Positions 26,347-36,145 of a stretch of 62,744 nt of DNA are shown here, piece by piece. The notes under the pieces are model-generated. The model had not been told where the DNA came from, did not search any database, and worked only from the letters and a program-made list of their open reading frames with translations. The translations under genes and the position numbers were made by a program. Location of the stretch: contig NZ_KB849754.1 in assembly GCF_000368925.1 (NCBI RefSeq), positions 91,132 to 153,875 of the forward strand, in the 5' to 3' direction. The stretch is from Acinetobacter bereziniae LMG 1003 = CIP 70.12. GTDB taxonomy: Bacteria; Pseudomonadota; Gammaproteobacteria; Pseudomonadales; Moraxellaceae. The stretch's first letter is position 1; each line of letters opens with the position of its first letter.

Positions 26347-29034
26347 CTATTTTGCTAAAGCATGGTTAATTTGATCTTCCAAACTACGTCCGTTTTTATC
26401 TAGTTTTGTCGCCATAAGAAAAATACGCTTACCCTGGCTATCTTTAGCCCACTGTCTACCAATAGCATCTTTAACTCTCGCATCATCGGCACTATCTAAG
26501 TGACTACCTTTATACTCAAGAACGAATATAGATCCATCATCCAACTCAGCAACAAAGTCTGGATAAAAATAGTCCTTACCAGTAGGCAACCAAAATGATG
26601 TTTGTGGCTGTTTCGGTATATTTCGGACCCAATATTTTACTCGAGAGTGCCATTCAAGTAGTTGAGCACATCGAAACTCTTCCGAAAGGCTACCACCTTC
26701 AGTTTTTTCTCTTAGGTCGTCAATTTGAGCATAGAAGTGTTTTTCAAACTTGCATCCACCACGATAAGGTTTCTTTACAGGATACTTGCCTGGTTCAAAC
26801 TTAAATGTATTTTCAGGTTGAGGCTGATTGGCCACTTGGAATTGACTAAACAAATCGCCTTGGAAAGCCTGTTGACGCGCCAACTCAAATAACCGATCCA
26901 ATTCTTTTGTGATGGCTAGGGATAGTTGGAACTGAGCACGATGTAATTGTGTAAGAGTAAAGTTTTTTACGTGAAGCAAATAACTTAACAGTTTTGTTAA
27001 ATATGCTCTTAGCTGAACTTGCGTTACCCCTTGTCTACTTACTTTGCGATCAAGCCAATTAATAAGATCGGTTTCAGTAACCAGAGTCGGCATATTAGAA
27101 AATTGAGCTTGTTGATTCTGAAGTAACGCATAATTGAGTTTTTGTTCATCTATATTAAGATCAATCTCAAAACTATTGACGGTTTCTTTGATAGAAAAAC
27201 CTTCAAGTTGTACAGGGAAATCTAATAGATTCCATTCTATAGAGTCTTCTATTGTCTCCTTATCTGCAATTTGCCACATACCATCCACGAACAAACCTAG
27301 TTGTGGAATTGATGCGAAAGAAGCATTCCAGTTTTCAGGTGCTTGATATGCCTGGCGTTCAGCACGAGCTTCATTAAAGACTTCCTGAACCTTTTCAAGT
27401 TGTTTAGGCGGAGTCTGATCAATTACGGCCTTTTCAATCTTATCAAAAGTTTCATTAGTCGTACCTTTATTGATAATCAAAGAGGTACCTTGGCTATTTT
27501 CTCTTGTCTGAATTGCTTGCTTTAGTTCTTCGGATAGGGTTTCTGGCTTTACTTCAAACGGAACAGAGATCATAGTTTCAGGGATCTTTTGTTTCGTTGC
27601 TGTACCATCGCCTCCAAGCCCAAGATTGTACTGAGGTTTAGCGACAATTGTTGCATCAGCCTCCCACTTCTCAAACCCCATATTTTGAATCATGCGATCT
27701 TTAAGTAACATCGTAGCTTGTGCAATAGAACTCGAAATGACATGAGCATACGCTTTATTTAACTCGTCATTTTGACGCAGTTTAGCGTATGGCATCCGTA
27801 AAACACGACCTAATAATTGCTCAACATCAGTTGCAGAATTTATGTTTTGCAAACTTGCTAACACGTATGCAAAAGAACAATCCCAACCTTCCTTTAATGC
27901 CTCTACAGTGATTACAATCTTGACTTTGCTTTTAGGGCTAAATAGATTTTCATCTTCAAGCTCTTTGGTACCACCAGTAGAAATAGCAATCCAGTCGTTA
28001 GTAATATTTTCATATTCACTTAATAAATATTCTTTAACAACATTTACATTAGCATCACCATTTTTATCCTGAGCTTGTATCAGCAATATTGGTCGGATAT
28101 ATTCCCTTTCATTTTGTGCCAGTACTTCTAGTTTCTGGCGTTGTATTAGCGCATCGCGAATACAATCTTGCCAACTACCAGTATGTTCAGTCAGAACTAC
28201 AGGAAGTTTAATCATCTCTTCTGATTTTAATTCTGCTGCCGATACTGAATAAAGCACATTATTGTCTTTTGGAGTAGCTGTAAGCTCAATCAAACAACTT
28301 GGATTCAACGTTTTTAATGTAGTAAAAAACGTTTTACCACCCCGGTTCTTATGAGCTTCATCGACAATGATGATCGGTCTATGTAAATGAAAAAAGTTAA
28401 CCAAGGAATGCTTTACACGGCCTATATCACGTTGCGTTAGAAATGTTTGATATTTCAAAGTATCTTCTGATACTCGATCCATGCCTTCAGTTTGGAAGTC
28501 AGTAAGGCTCGTAAAATGTTCACTTAATGATTCATCAAATGCATAAGCATTGCGTTGATAAGTCTTTTCCTTGTCGATATTGAACGCTTGAATCGTTGTC
28601 ACAATCACAATGCATGATTGATTCACATCATGCTTGTTCAAAGTTTGTAGACTTTCAATGTCACATACTTTGACGCGATCGCCGTAATACCCTTGTAATG
28701 CTTTTCTATATGGATGTGTAGCATCAGATAACGCCAAAAGTGTTTGTTGGCGAATCATATCTGTTGGTACAAGCCATAGTACAATTGGAGAATCTGTATT
28801 TACGTAGTTACGCGCAGCAATCGCAATACTATGTGAAGCAAGTACGGTTTTACCCCCTCCAGTTGGTACGCGTAGACATACACTAGGAATTCCATCTAAG
28901 CGATCATTATATTTAATGTCTTCACCGACACACTTATTAAAAGCTTTTTCAGCACCTAATGAGGCAGCTAAAGTTAGGTAGTTCTCTAAAGATTGTAAAG
29001 ACTGGCTTTGATAGTTTTTTAACTGAAAAGTCAT
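26347..29034 (-). CDS. res: Type III restriction enzyme, Res subunit
   Basis: An 895-residue superfamily 2 helicase with a nuclease. Walker A PTGGGKT is at 57-63, the DEAH box IIIVDEAHKN near 222, and helicase motif VI near LGRVLRMPYA. The C-terminal PD-(D/E)XK nuclease appears as PDFVAELDDGSIFVLEYKG near residue 825. With Mod it translocates or diffuses along DNA and cuts at two unmodified sites in opposite orientation. The gene starts 16 bases after mod, in the usual mod-res order. It appears intact. Confidence 0.92.
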   Translation of the reverse strand: MTFQLKNYQSQSLQSLENYLTLAASLGAEKAFNKCVGEDIKYNDRLDGIPSVCLRVPTGGGKTVLASHSIAIAARNYVNTDSPIVLWLVPTDMIRQQTLLALSDATHPYRKALQGYYGDRVKVCDIESLQTLNKHDVNQSCIVIVTTIQAFNIDKEKTYQRNAYAFDESLSEHFTSLTDFQTEGMDRVSEDTLKYQTFLTQRDIGRVKHSLVNFFHLHRPIIIVDEAHKNRGGKTFFTTLKTLNPSCLIELTATPKDNNVLYSVSAAELKSEEMIKLPVVLTEHTGSWQDCIRDALIQRQKLEVLAQNEREYIRPILLIQAQDKNGDANVNVVKEYLLSEYENITNDWIAISTGGTKELEDENLFSPKSKVKIVITVEALKEGWDCSFAYVLASLQNINSATDVEQLLGRVLRMPYAKLRQNDELNKAYAHVISSSIAQATMLLKDRMIQNMGFEKWEADATIVAKPQYNLGLGGDGTATKQKIPETMISVPFEVKPETLSEELKQAIQTRENSQGTSLIINKGTTNETFDKIEKAVIDQTPPKQLEKVQEVFNEARAERQAYQAPENWNASFASIPQLGLFVDGMWQIADKETIEDSIEWNLLDFPVQLEGFSIKETVNSFEIDLNIDEQKLNYALLQNQQAQFSNMPTLVTETDLINWLDRKVSRQGVTQVQLRAYLTKLLSYLLHVKNFTLTQLHRAQFQLSLAITKELDRLFELARQQAFQGDLFSQFQVANQPQPENTFKFEPGKYPVKKPYRGGCKFEKHFYAQIDDLREKTEGGSLSEEFRCAQLLEWHSRVKYWVRNIPKQPQTSFWLPTGKDYFYPDFVAELDDGSIFVLEYKGSHLDSADDARVKDAIGRQWAKDSQGKRIFLMATKLDKNGRSLEDQINHALAK

Positions 29035-29049
29035 GAGGAACCTTACTTA

Positions 29050-30585
29050 TTAATTGCCATATAACGAATATGGAATCTGTTTAAACTCAATATTTAATTC
29101 ATCTAATTTGGTTTTACCTAGTCGTGATGCTTCACCAATAATCACACGCTTACCCTCACTGGTATGGCAATCATTGAGGAAGTTTAATATAGAATGTGTG
29201 AGTACATTCCCACTATTAGGCCGTCTATCACCTAAAATGCCGTTATATAGTAAGAAATAAGATACGCCGTCATGAACACCTAAGAATGGATTCTCAAGGC
29301 TTAAAGCACTATTGAATGCTGATTTAGTTTCGAGCCACCAAATATAACTAGCTAGGTCCATAAACTTAACATCAGAATTTAAAAATCCCTGATCATCAAA
29401 AACGGCGTTGCCTAGTTTATAAAAACTAAAACCTCCACCACCTTGCCACTCCACGGATTTAGATATGCCACCTTGCTCACCTTCAATGACTTTTTCTAAA
29501 CGTGGGATAACGTGAGTTTGAGCATGATCACCCATTTCGATACCAATGTAGTGTCTTTCCATTTTGTGAGCCACAGCAGCGGTAGTCGCTGAACCTAAAA
29601 ATGAATCAAGAACCATATCCCCTTTATTTGTCGCAATATAGAGTATTTTTTCTATCAATCTTTCAGGTTTTGGGCTAGAGAATGTTTCATCTTTTCCATA
29701 CAAAAGTTGACTTTCTTTTTTTGCCTCATCGGTATGTCCATGATCTTCATGGTTCCACCAAGTCCAAGGCACTACACCTTTAACTTCAGATAAGTATCTA
29801 ATAATATTAGGTTGTGAATCACCATTTTTTCCAAAATATATTCGCCCTTCTTCTAACAATCTATCATATGTTGCTCTTGAAACACCCCAACACCTTCCCT
29901 CTGGAGGTCTGAAAGGTTTACCTGATGGGCTCACAATTTCATAAAATTGCTCTGGTGTAGCATGTCCAGCTTGCGCTGTCATTGGAATACCACGCCATCT
30001 GCCTTTAGGATCATTATTTGGGTTTTTATATACTTTTGCTTGCGTTTCATTCATAGGAACTAGATTACGAACTTTTTTAAACTCCATTGAGTTTTTAGCA
30101 TATACAAGCAAGTGGTCGTGAGCATCTCCAATAGCTTCACGGTTTTCTCTCGAATATCTTTTTTGCCATACGATGTTTGCTACAAAGTTTTTTCTTCCAA
30201 AGATTTCGTCACACATGACCTTTAAATAATGTGATTCGTTATCATCAAGAGTAATCCAAATAGAACCATCTTCAGTTAAAAGCTCTTTTAGTAATTGCAA
30301 ACGTGGATACATCATTGTAAGCCATTGAGCGTGTTCTAATTTATCATCATAGTGCTCAAAAGCTGATTGAGTGTTATACGGTGGATCAATAAAAACACAT
30401 TTAACCTTACCGCCATATAAAGGTAGTAAAGATTTTAAGATTTGTAGATTATCACCCTGAATAATAAGGTTTTCTTTGGCTGTATCGGTATCACCAAATG
30501 TTTTCTGGAATTTTAAGAGATGGAATGGAACTTGGCTTGCTGTTTCTTCGGCTTGGTTACGATTAACCCAATCGAGTAAAGGCAT
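29050..30585 (-). CDS. mod: Type III DNA methyltransferase, Mod subunit
   Basis: An N6-adenine methyltransferase of about 511 residues that sets sequence specificity for the type III system. DPPY (67-70, in VKCVFIDPPYNTQ) precedes the AdoMet-binding motif DSFLGSATTA (about residue 335), the beta-class order. The central variable segment between them should be the target recognition domain. The ATG at 30585 (MPLLDWVN) is preferred over GTG 30594 because Mod proteins typically begin this way. No repeat tract suggests phase variation. Confidence 0.92.
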   Translation of the reverse strand: MPLLDWVNRNQAEETASQVPFHLLKFQKTFGDTDTAKENLIIQGDNLQILKSLLPLYGGKVKCVFIDPPYNTQSAFEHYDDKLEHAQWLTMMYPRLQLLKELLTEDGSIWITLDDNESHYLKVMCDEIFGRKNFVANIVWQKRYSRENREAIGDAHDHLLVYAKNSMEFKKVRNLVPMNETQAKVYKNPNNDPKGRWRGIPMTAQAGHATPEQFYEIVSPSGKPFRPPEGRCWGVSRATYDRLLEEGRIYFGKNGDSQPNIIRYLSEVKGVVPWTWWNHEDHGHTDEAKKESQLLYGKDETFSSPKPERLIEKILYIATNKGDMVLDSFLGSATTAAVAHKMERHYIGIEMGDHAQTHVIPRLEKVIEGEQGGISKSVEWQGGGGFSFYKLGNAVFDDQGFLNSDVKFMDLASYIWWLETKSAFNSALSLENPFLGVHDGVSYFLLYNGILGDRRPNSGNVLTHSILNFLNDCHTSEGKRVIIGEASRLGKTKLDELNIEFKQIPYSLYGN

Positions 30586-30680
30586 AAAAATCACAATTAT
30601 AGGTTTAAAGTTAATAGCCTATTATCAACTATTTATTTATTTTATATCTATAAGAATGATGAAAATATTTAATTTAACCC

Positions 30681-30709
30681 ATTAAAAAACCACTAATTGC
30701 TTAGTGGTT
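30681..30709 (-). terminator. Terminator of the nuclease/transglycosylase operon
   Basis: The AACCACTAA / TTAGTGGTT hairpin gives a run of Ts on the minus strand, just beyond the last gene of the operon that starts at 33335. Confidence 0.8.
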
Positions 30710-30757
30710 CGTTCTGATCTGGTGATTAATTGGATTCCGTGGATATGACAATAGATG

Positions 30758-31066
30758 TCATATAAAACCTTCTTTGAACTGTCGCCCTTCCAGCGACTCT
30801 AAGTGCATTTCAAGGAAATCTATTGCCACTTCTGAGTAGTTTGCGTTGGCTGAACAATTCACCAACTTTTCATCACAAAGACATTTTCCCAAATTTGCCA
30901 ACTGAGTAACCAACTCATTTCGTACAGAAGCCAAGCTGAGAGCTTCAATCTGAGCTTGCAGTTCTTCACTGAAAAACTGCAGTTCCATACGATTACCACA
31001 TTGTTGTTGCAGTAGATATTTATTTAATACCGCTACGGCTTTAGCGGTATTTAATTCACCGTTCAT
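30758..31066 (-). CDS. Hypothetical protein
   Basis: A helical protein of 102 residues with several Cys (CGN, CLC, NCS) but no clear metal-binding pattern. ATG 31066 sits 5 bases after the thermonuclease stop, so it is probably translated by coupling. No family recognised. Confidence 0.55.
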   Translation of the reverse strand: MNGELNTAKAVAVLNKYLLQQQCGNRMELQFFSEELQAQIEALSLASVRNELVTQLANLGKCLCDEKLVNCSANANYSEVAIDFLEMHLESLEGRQFKEGFI

Positions 31067-31071
31067 CAATA

Positions 31072-31578
31072 TTACTTATTGTGACGGTACTGGCTTGGAT
31101 AAACAGGGTTTGGATCAGCCCATAAACCAAGGCGTTGAGAACGTGCGTTGCTTTCAGCACTCAAAATAATTTTATCTTTGAGATATTCACGATAAGCCCA
31201 TGCATAGCCATCTTTAACTTGCTTATAGTTAACACTATTCACGATGTTTAAGTTGGGCACTTGGTTTGTACGCATCTGAAAAATGGTACCAAGAGTACGA
31301 CCGTAGCGGTCCTTACTATTTTCTTGCACATACACAATCGTTTCATGCAAGAAACTGATGTTCTGACGCGATTTCTGACCAAAAGCTTGACTTTTTTCTG
31401 GTGCATCAATCTGGTTGAAGCGAACACGGATCTGCTCATTGTTGTTGTTTAAAACGGTGATAGTGTCGCCGTCAGAAATACGTACAACTTTGCCAACAAA
31501 ATCGGCTTGAGCTGCAGTAGCAACAACAGACATGGATAAGGTTAAAGCTAAACTTTTTAAAGTTGTATTAAGGTTCAT
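31072..31578 (-). CDS. Secreted thermonuclease (SNase family)
   Basis: A micrococcal-nuclease homologue of 168 residues with a Sec signal peptide ending AQA (residue 25). DGDT at 36-39, Arg52, Asp58-Ala-Pro-Glu61 and KDRYGRTLG (89-97, Arg94) correspond to the calcium-binding and catalytic Asp21, Arg35, Glu43 and Arg87 of S. aureus nuclease, so it should be active. It probably acts in the periplasm; thermonucleases of this type are common on conjugative plasmids. It is in one operon with a lytic transglycosylase. Confidence 0.88.
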   Translation of the reverse strand: MNLNTTLKSLALTLSMSVVATAAQADFVGKVVRISDGDTITVLNNNNEQIRVRFNQIDAPEKSQAFGQKSRQNISFLHETIVYVQENSKDRYGRTLGTIFQMRTNQVPNLNIVNSVNYKQVKDGYAWAYREYLKDKIILSAESNARSQRLGLWADPNPVYPSQYRHNK

Positions 31579-31663
31579 TTTGAATCCTTAGTGGGTAAAG
31601 AATAGGTAAATTGTATCGCATTACGTAACTGCAATTTTTTTCTTAAAAAATATATTCAGCTGA

Positions 31664-32527
31664 TTAGTTAGGATTTATCCCCTTTCTCTCAAGCCATTTT
31701 TTCCATTGAAGTGCATACGCAACTAAACCAGGTTGTTTCGCCGTGCCATTGCGATATATCGCATTAAAAGATGGCGTCCATGAGTGGTAAGCAGCTGCTC
31801 TAACCCAAAAATCGGTTGACGGTTTTGTGGTTAATCGATTTCGCAAGATCTTGGCTGCAAGTCGCGCATTCAGACATCCATCAGTACGCACATAATGGCT
31901 GTTATAATTTTCAAACATACCGCCACGTTTAAAGTGCATGGAATTGATTTGGAATTGCCCCATATCCAATGAACGGTTTTTGTTTTGCGCTGTTTGTCCA
32001 TTGGTACCACGCTCTTTGCTATGTATACCCAATAAAACATACAGCGGAACACCTTCTGACCGCGCAGCATGAATAACACAACTCAAAGTAGCGACTCTAC
32101 CCGGTACGGTTTGATCGTAAGATACACTCGCTTGGTTGTATTGATTGTATTGCGTAGTTGGATAGGTATAAGAAACAGGACGGATATTCTGGCGAACGGG
32201 TTGTTGTTGTGGTGCTGGTGCTTGCTGGCCACTAGGTTGTGGTCCATTTTGTGCAACTGCCGTGCGCTCAGTGCTAGTCGGAGTTTCTTCAGTTTTTTGC
32301 GGTGTGTACTTCACGCCCAAGTAACGACTCGTAAATCCTCTTGGCTTTGCTGGCGCCGTTTCTTGCTGAGTGTTGGTCATGACCTGAAATGGTCGATATG
32401 GTGTACTTGATCCATTAGAATTGACATGGTTTGCATATGCACCTAGAGCCTCAGAACTTTGAGGCAATTGAGCATAAGCAACGCTTGATCCTAATAGAGT
32501 CGCAAATAGCGTTGGTTTTAACAGCAT
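31664..32527 (-). CDS. VirB1-like lytic transglycosylase
   Basis: Signal peptide residues 1-19 (ends AYA), a Pro/Gln-rich linker (about 50-140), then an SLT-like domain. LLGIHSKERG has Glu172 as candidate catalytic acid, and DMGQFQIN (188-195) matches the Gxx-Q-I-N motif. It probably opens peptidoglycan for a type IV secretion or conjugation channel. The ATG at 32527 follows the upstream stop directly (TAATATG), with AAAGGTG slightly far upstream. Confidence 0.75.
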   Translation of the reverse strand: MLLKPTLFATLLGSSVAYAQLPQSSEALGAYANHVNSNGSSTPYRPFQVMTNTQQETAPAKPRGFTSRYLGVKYTPQKTEETPTSTERTAVAQNGPQPSGQQAPAPQQQPVRQNIRPVSYTYPTTQYNQYNQASVSYDQTVPGRVATLSCVIHAARSEGVPLYVLLGIHSKERGTNGQTAQNKNRSLDMGQFQINSMHFKRGGMFENYNSHYVRTDGCLNARLAAKILRNRLTTKPSTDFWVRAAAYHSWTPSFNAIYRNGTAKQPGLVAYALQWKKWLERKGINPN

Positions 32528-32528
32528 A

Positions 32529-33335
32529 TTAATCAGCACCTTTATCGTTGTTGTTGAAATTGTCGATTAGGTGCTGTTTACGGTCAGCTAACTTATTCAG
32601 TGTTTCAACTGGCAATGGGTTTTTGCCGTCATACCACGATAAGCTATATTTTTTTGGCGCATAGCGGAACCATGCCAAGAATGGCGCATTCGGTAAAAAT
32701 AAAAGACCAGTACGGACTTGCCACGCACGATAAGCTGAATTGATGCTAACCATGTATAGATAAAACACCAATAATACACCTGGTACAACAAGCATTGGAT
32801 ATAGCGCTTTAAAGAACATATAAACTACGTACAAGCCTGTAAACATAGATAATGCTAAATACAAATAAGACGAAAACTGATGGTTTTTAACAAGCTTGTC
32901 TATTTCATCATTACTCATTGAAGCTAAACGTTCTTGCCCTCTTGGGTAGTGAGTATTAGCAATGAGTCTTTTCAGTTGTTTAAAATTGTTAGGTGCGACA
33001 ATTTCATATTCACATAAAGGGTGTGCACATACCCAATTCACGTTGCCTTTATAAGAACGTGGAATCCTGTTGTCATGCATTAAAATCGATTTACCGCATT
33101 CGGGGCATGTTGGAGACAGCATTGATCTAATATTAGATAAATGCGGTAAAAACCCTTTTCTAGCTGAACTCCAGTGGGTTTTACGCCCGAAATCAAAAAA
33201 GACTCGCTTTAAAATACCTGATTTACGGGGTTGACTAGCTTCAATTGCCTGTTTAATGGCAGCTTCATCTAAAACCTCATTGGTAATATTTACCTTTTGT
33301 GTAGCACTATCAGAACTATTTTTATCTGAAGACAT
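32529..33335 (-). CDS. Zinc-ribbon membrane protein
   Basis: A 268-residue protein. A cytoplasmic N-terminal part holds CPECGKS (about residue 76) and a second Cys pair, CAHPLC (about 103), likely one zinc site. Two membrane helices follow at about 153-170 and 177-198. It is first in the operon with the transglycosylase and thermonuclease. No named family; a transfer-related role is plausible from context only. Confidence 0.6.
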   Translation of the reverse strand: MSSDKNSSDSATQKVNITNEVLDEAAIKQAIEASQPRKSGILKRVFFDFGRKTHWSSARKGFLPHLSNIRSMLSPTCPECGKSILMHDNRIPRSYKGNVNWVCAHPLCEYEIVAPNNFKQLKRLIANTHYPRGQERLASMSNDEIDKLVKNHQFSSYLYLALSMFTGLYVVYMFFKALYPMLVVPGVLLVFYLYMVSINSAYRAWQVRTGLLFLPNAPFLAWFRYAPKKYSLSWYDGKNPLPVETLNKLADRKQHLIDNFNNNDKGAD

Positions 33336-33394
33336 ACTTTTACCTACGGACTTTTATTATGTAGAATACGTTATTATATTAAAGGATTTTCAAC

Positions 33395-33817
33395 GTGTCT
33401 AAAACCCTTTTTATTTTCGCAACGGTTATTTTAATTTCCACCCTTTTAAGTGCCTGTAATAACTCTAATACTCCAAATGAACAAGATCCATTAAAAGGTC
33501 AAGAACAGAAGTTTTTAGACGAATCGGCAACGAGTGAATCAAAAGAACTTGTGTTTTATGACTTGGTAGATCCTAAGAAAAAAGACCAACCTATAAAGGC
33601 TGAAGAAGCAAGTGCTTCCGAGCCTGAAGCCCAAGAACAACAACCTGAAAACGCCTTATCTCCTGAGGTTCTTGAAGCGATTCGTAAACATACAGAACGA
33701 CAAGAAAAAAAGGAAAATGCACTCAGAACAATAGCTGAAGCTAAGCGTATTGAAGCATTATTAGTAGGTAAAGATCGCAGTAGTGATGATGGCTATACCT
33801 ATAACAGTGATGAATAA
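33395..33817 (+). CDS. Lipoprotein
   Basis: GTG start at 33395 with AAAGGA 8 bases upstream. Signal peptide II with lipobox LLSAC (Cys21) followed by Asn-Asn. The mature part of about 119 residues is acidic and Gln/Glu-rich with a helical segment (about 85-115). It resembles the other small acidic lipoproteins of this window in style but not in clear sequence. Confidence 0.7.
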   Translation: MSKTLFIFATVILISTLLSACNNSNTPNEQDPLKGQEQKFLDESATSESKELVFYDLVDPKKKDQPIKAEEASASEPEAQEQQPENALSPEVLEAIRKHTERQEKKENALRTIAEAKRIEALLVGKDRSSDDGYTYNSDE

Positions 33818-33867
33818 TTGATATATCAATGGTTTTAACCAATACAAACTTATTATTTTAAGTTAAA

Positions 33868-34437
33868 ATGATTTTAAATTTTTTGGTATATACGGTTATG
33901 TTTAACAGTGCTTTTAAGAAACATAAAATAAAAATATGTTTTGGCTTGCCAATCATAATTGTGGTTTCGATCTTAATATTCAAAATCTACTCCTACCCCT
34001 TTAAGCCAAGACTCTTAAGCCCCGATTGGATTGAAAGTCGCTACAATGGTTGGGAAGTTGAACATCATGACTTATGGATTGCTACAATTGTGGATGTTGT
34101 TGGTCCAAAAACAGTAAAAATTAGAAATCAAAATGGAGAAGAAAAAATTATGGATCTTCTCTATATAAATGCTTTGCAATCTTCGGAAAAAATGAAAAAC
34201 CTCTATATCAATAGCTTGTCCGGTTATGTTGGCCAACAGCTATTTGTAAAAGGAGATTCAGACAAAGCGCGGTTTAATGGCGTCTTGATCGATGGTAACG
34301 GTGAAAATATCAATCTAAACCTAACTTATGTACCAGGTGCGGTATTGGATATGTCATCAACTGCATACATTCATGACCGAGAAAAGCAATTAGTTCCTTA
34401 TTTCGCGAATATCAATTCAGAAAATAGAACGTTTTAA
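33868..34437 (+). CDS. Membrane-anchored, probably degenerate SNase-fold protein
   Basis: A membrane helix near residues 23-42 is followed by a domain that follows the thermonuclease pattern. IVDVVGPKTVKIRNQNGEE aligns with the V-x-DGDT-x-x-V segment, MDLLYINALQSS with the Arg...Asp-x-Pro-Glu segment, and DSDKARFNGVLI with the KDRYGR segment. The catalytic Asp, Arg and Glu are all replaced, so nuclease activity is unlikely. GGTATATAC lies at 33885-33893, before an alternative ATG at 33898, which may be the true start; neither start has a good ribosome site. Confidence 0.5.
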   Translation: MILNFLVYTVMFNSAFKKHKIKICFGLPIIIVVSILIFKIYSYPFKPRLLSPDWIESRYNGWEVEHHDLWIATIVDVVGPKTVKIRNQNGEEKIMDLLYINALQSSEKMKNLYINSLSGYVGQQLFVKGDSDKARFNGVLIDGNGENINLNLTYVPGAVLDMSSTAYIHDREKQLVPYFANINSENRTF

Positions 34438-34471
34438 GTTATAAATTAAGGGATATTAGAAAGGCCAAGCT

Positions 34472-35212
34472 ATGCCAGCACCATTATGTTTTCTCACACT
34501 GGAATTTACCGCCAAAGTCAAGAATCCAGTTGATGTGCCTGACATTATTAAGTCGTCTATTTTGACGCGTATTAAAAAGTGCCGCACATCATCAATAGAA
34601 CAGGTTCAGTATCTTTATAATGCTGAAGAGAGCTACTGGAAGCCAAAAAAACAAGTCACTGAAGAAGCAACTCAATATCATGGCATCACCAATGAAGATT
34701 TATTAACGCAAGACTCAATCAATGGTCTAAAGATTAAAAACTATGTTGTGTATTGGGCAAACGTTTATACATTTAGAATTTTGCAAAAAAGCAAAGTGAA
34801 GTTTTTTAATCACCGCTTTATCTTTTTAAACAACTTAATCAACGTGATTGGTGAAGATGGTTCCCTACCCATGACAGAATGGGCACGTTTAGCCAGTGCA
34901 GCTTCGGGAAATAATGAATTTCCAGAAGAGATACTGACTAACACTAACAATAAGGTCATCTGTTTGACCGTTATATTTGATTATATTTCTGAAAAATTAA
35001 CATCACTTTATGGTTTGGATCTAAATAAGCATTACGATCTGGTTGCTGCAGTACAATACAACAGTGCCATCAAAGCTAAGAGTCAAAAATCATTAAAGGT
35101 TCATAAGCTTATGCGTGATGATTTTAATGAGTTTAAATTGCTTTTAGACAAAGGCATGGAGATTAAGAGAATTAAAAAGGAATATTTTATAAATAATAAC
35201 TATCTCCCTTAA
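34472..35212 (+). CDS. Hypothetical protein, possible degenerate DnaQ-like exonuclease fold
   Basis: A 246-residue protein with AAAGG before the ATG. The N-terminal FLTLEFT could correspond to the Exo I motif (D-x-E), and ATQYHGITNEDLL (about 67-79) matches the segment typical of DnaQ/RNase T exonucleases. VVYWANVYTFRIL may correspond to Exo II. The first Asp and the expected Exo III residues are absent, so it would be inactive if the fold is right. Best treated as unknown. Confidence 0.5.
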   Translation: MPAPLCFLTLEFTAKVKNPVDVPDIIKSSILTRIKKCRTSSIEQVQYLYNAEESYWKPKKQVTEEATQYHGITNEDLLTQDSINGLKIKNYVVYWANVYTFRILQKSKVKFFNHRFIFLNNLINVIGEDGSLPMTEWARLASAASGNNEFPEEILTNTNNKVICLTVIFDYISEKLTSLYGLDLNKHYDLVAAVQYNSAIKAKSQKSLKVHKLMRDDFNEFKLLLDKGMEIKRIKKEYFINNNYLP

Positions 35213-35217
35213 ACCTA

Positions 35218-35247
35218 AAAGCCACTTTCTTAAAAGTGGCTTTTTTT
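35218..35247 (+). terminator. Rho-independent terminator
   Basis: AAGCCACTTT / AAAGTGGCTT hairpin and seven Ts directly after the preceding gene. Confidence 0.9.
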
Positions 35248-35330
35248 ACGTTAAACATAAAATAAACTATCACTAAAACCCTTTTTTAAAATATAATACT
35301 TTTAATTTCTATTTTAACTGGTGATACATT

Positions 35331-36077
35331 GTGAGTTTAATTAAGAAGCAAAAAGACATTCTATCTCACGACCCTCTTGTTTCAATTTTTAGTAACAATG
35401 ACCTTTTAACAATCTCAGTTGATACGGATTCTGAAGATTTGAATCGTCAACCTAAAAATATAAAAATCCCGAATGCCGATCTTAAAGAGTTAACAATACA
35501 AATCAGTGGTTTTGATACTTTAGAAAACAATGATGTTGGTCGTTATTTCACTTGTTCTGGTACCGTAGAGCTCGTTAATACACTAGGTAATGGTGAAGAA
35601 AAACGTTTTGTATTAGCAGAGCCAAAAATCAAAGTAAACGTGGTTAAAAAAGGTCATTTACCGCAAACAGAACAAATTAAACAATTGGTTCGTAATGCGT
35701 GGATGGATGCATTTAGTGATGGTTGCCAAAACATTAACCAACCTTACCACTATGAAGATGAAACTTGGTTTGAACGCTTCAAAGGTAGCATTATTGGTAA
35801 GTTTGTACTGATCGTACTTGCCACTTTCTTCGCTGCTTTCATTGGTTTGGCTATTTTTGGTTATGTTGCTGGTAAAAAACAACAGGACCCAACATTAGAA
35901 ATTGCGAATCAAATTGCTCAAGATCCTGAAGCATTAAAGCAATTGCTGAATCAATATGATCAACAAAATAACCAAGCTGGTGCACCTACTCCACAAGCAT
36001 TACCAGAACAAGCAGCTGAGCAAGAAAGACAGCAAGAAATTAGCTCATTCGGTTTAGATGCTGGATCTAGCGAATAA
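35331..36077 (+). CDS. Single-pass membrane protein
   Basis: It starts with GTG (35331) after GGTGA. A soluble beta-rich N-terminal domain (1-150) precedes one strong transmembrane helix (about 160-184), then a Gln/Pro-rich tail of about 60 residues. No family recognised. The topology resembles that of the bitopic protein in the topA operon. Confidence 0.6.
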   Translation: MSLIKKQKDILSHDPLVSIFSNNDLLTISVDTDSEDLNRQPKNIKIPNADLKELTIQISGFDTLENNDVGRYFTCSGTVELVNTLGNGEEKRFVLAEPKIKVNVVKKGHLPQTEQIKQLVRNAWMDAFSDGCQNINQPYHYEDETWFERFKGSIIGKFVLIVLATFFAAFIGLAIFGYVAGKKQQDPTLEIANQIAQDPEALKQLLNQYDQQNNQAGAPTPQALPEQAAEQERQQEISSFGLDAGSSE

Positions 36078-36091
36078 CGCTGATTAAGCAA

Positions 36092-36133
36092 TAAAAAAGC
36101 ACCTTAGTCATAAATACTTTGGTGCTTTTTTTG
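36092..36133. terminator. Bidirectional terminator
   Basis: AAAAAGCACC / GGTGCTTTTT hairpin with a large loop, between convergent genes, with A and T runs on its sides. Confidence 0.75.
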
Positions 36134-36145
36134 AGCCTAAATTTA

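Noticed and set aside
31664..32527. Phage endolysin
   Set aside because: Signal peptide, Pro/Gln linker and operon context fit a VirB1-type transfer enzyme better; no holin or phage structural genes are present.
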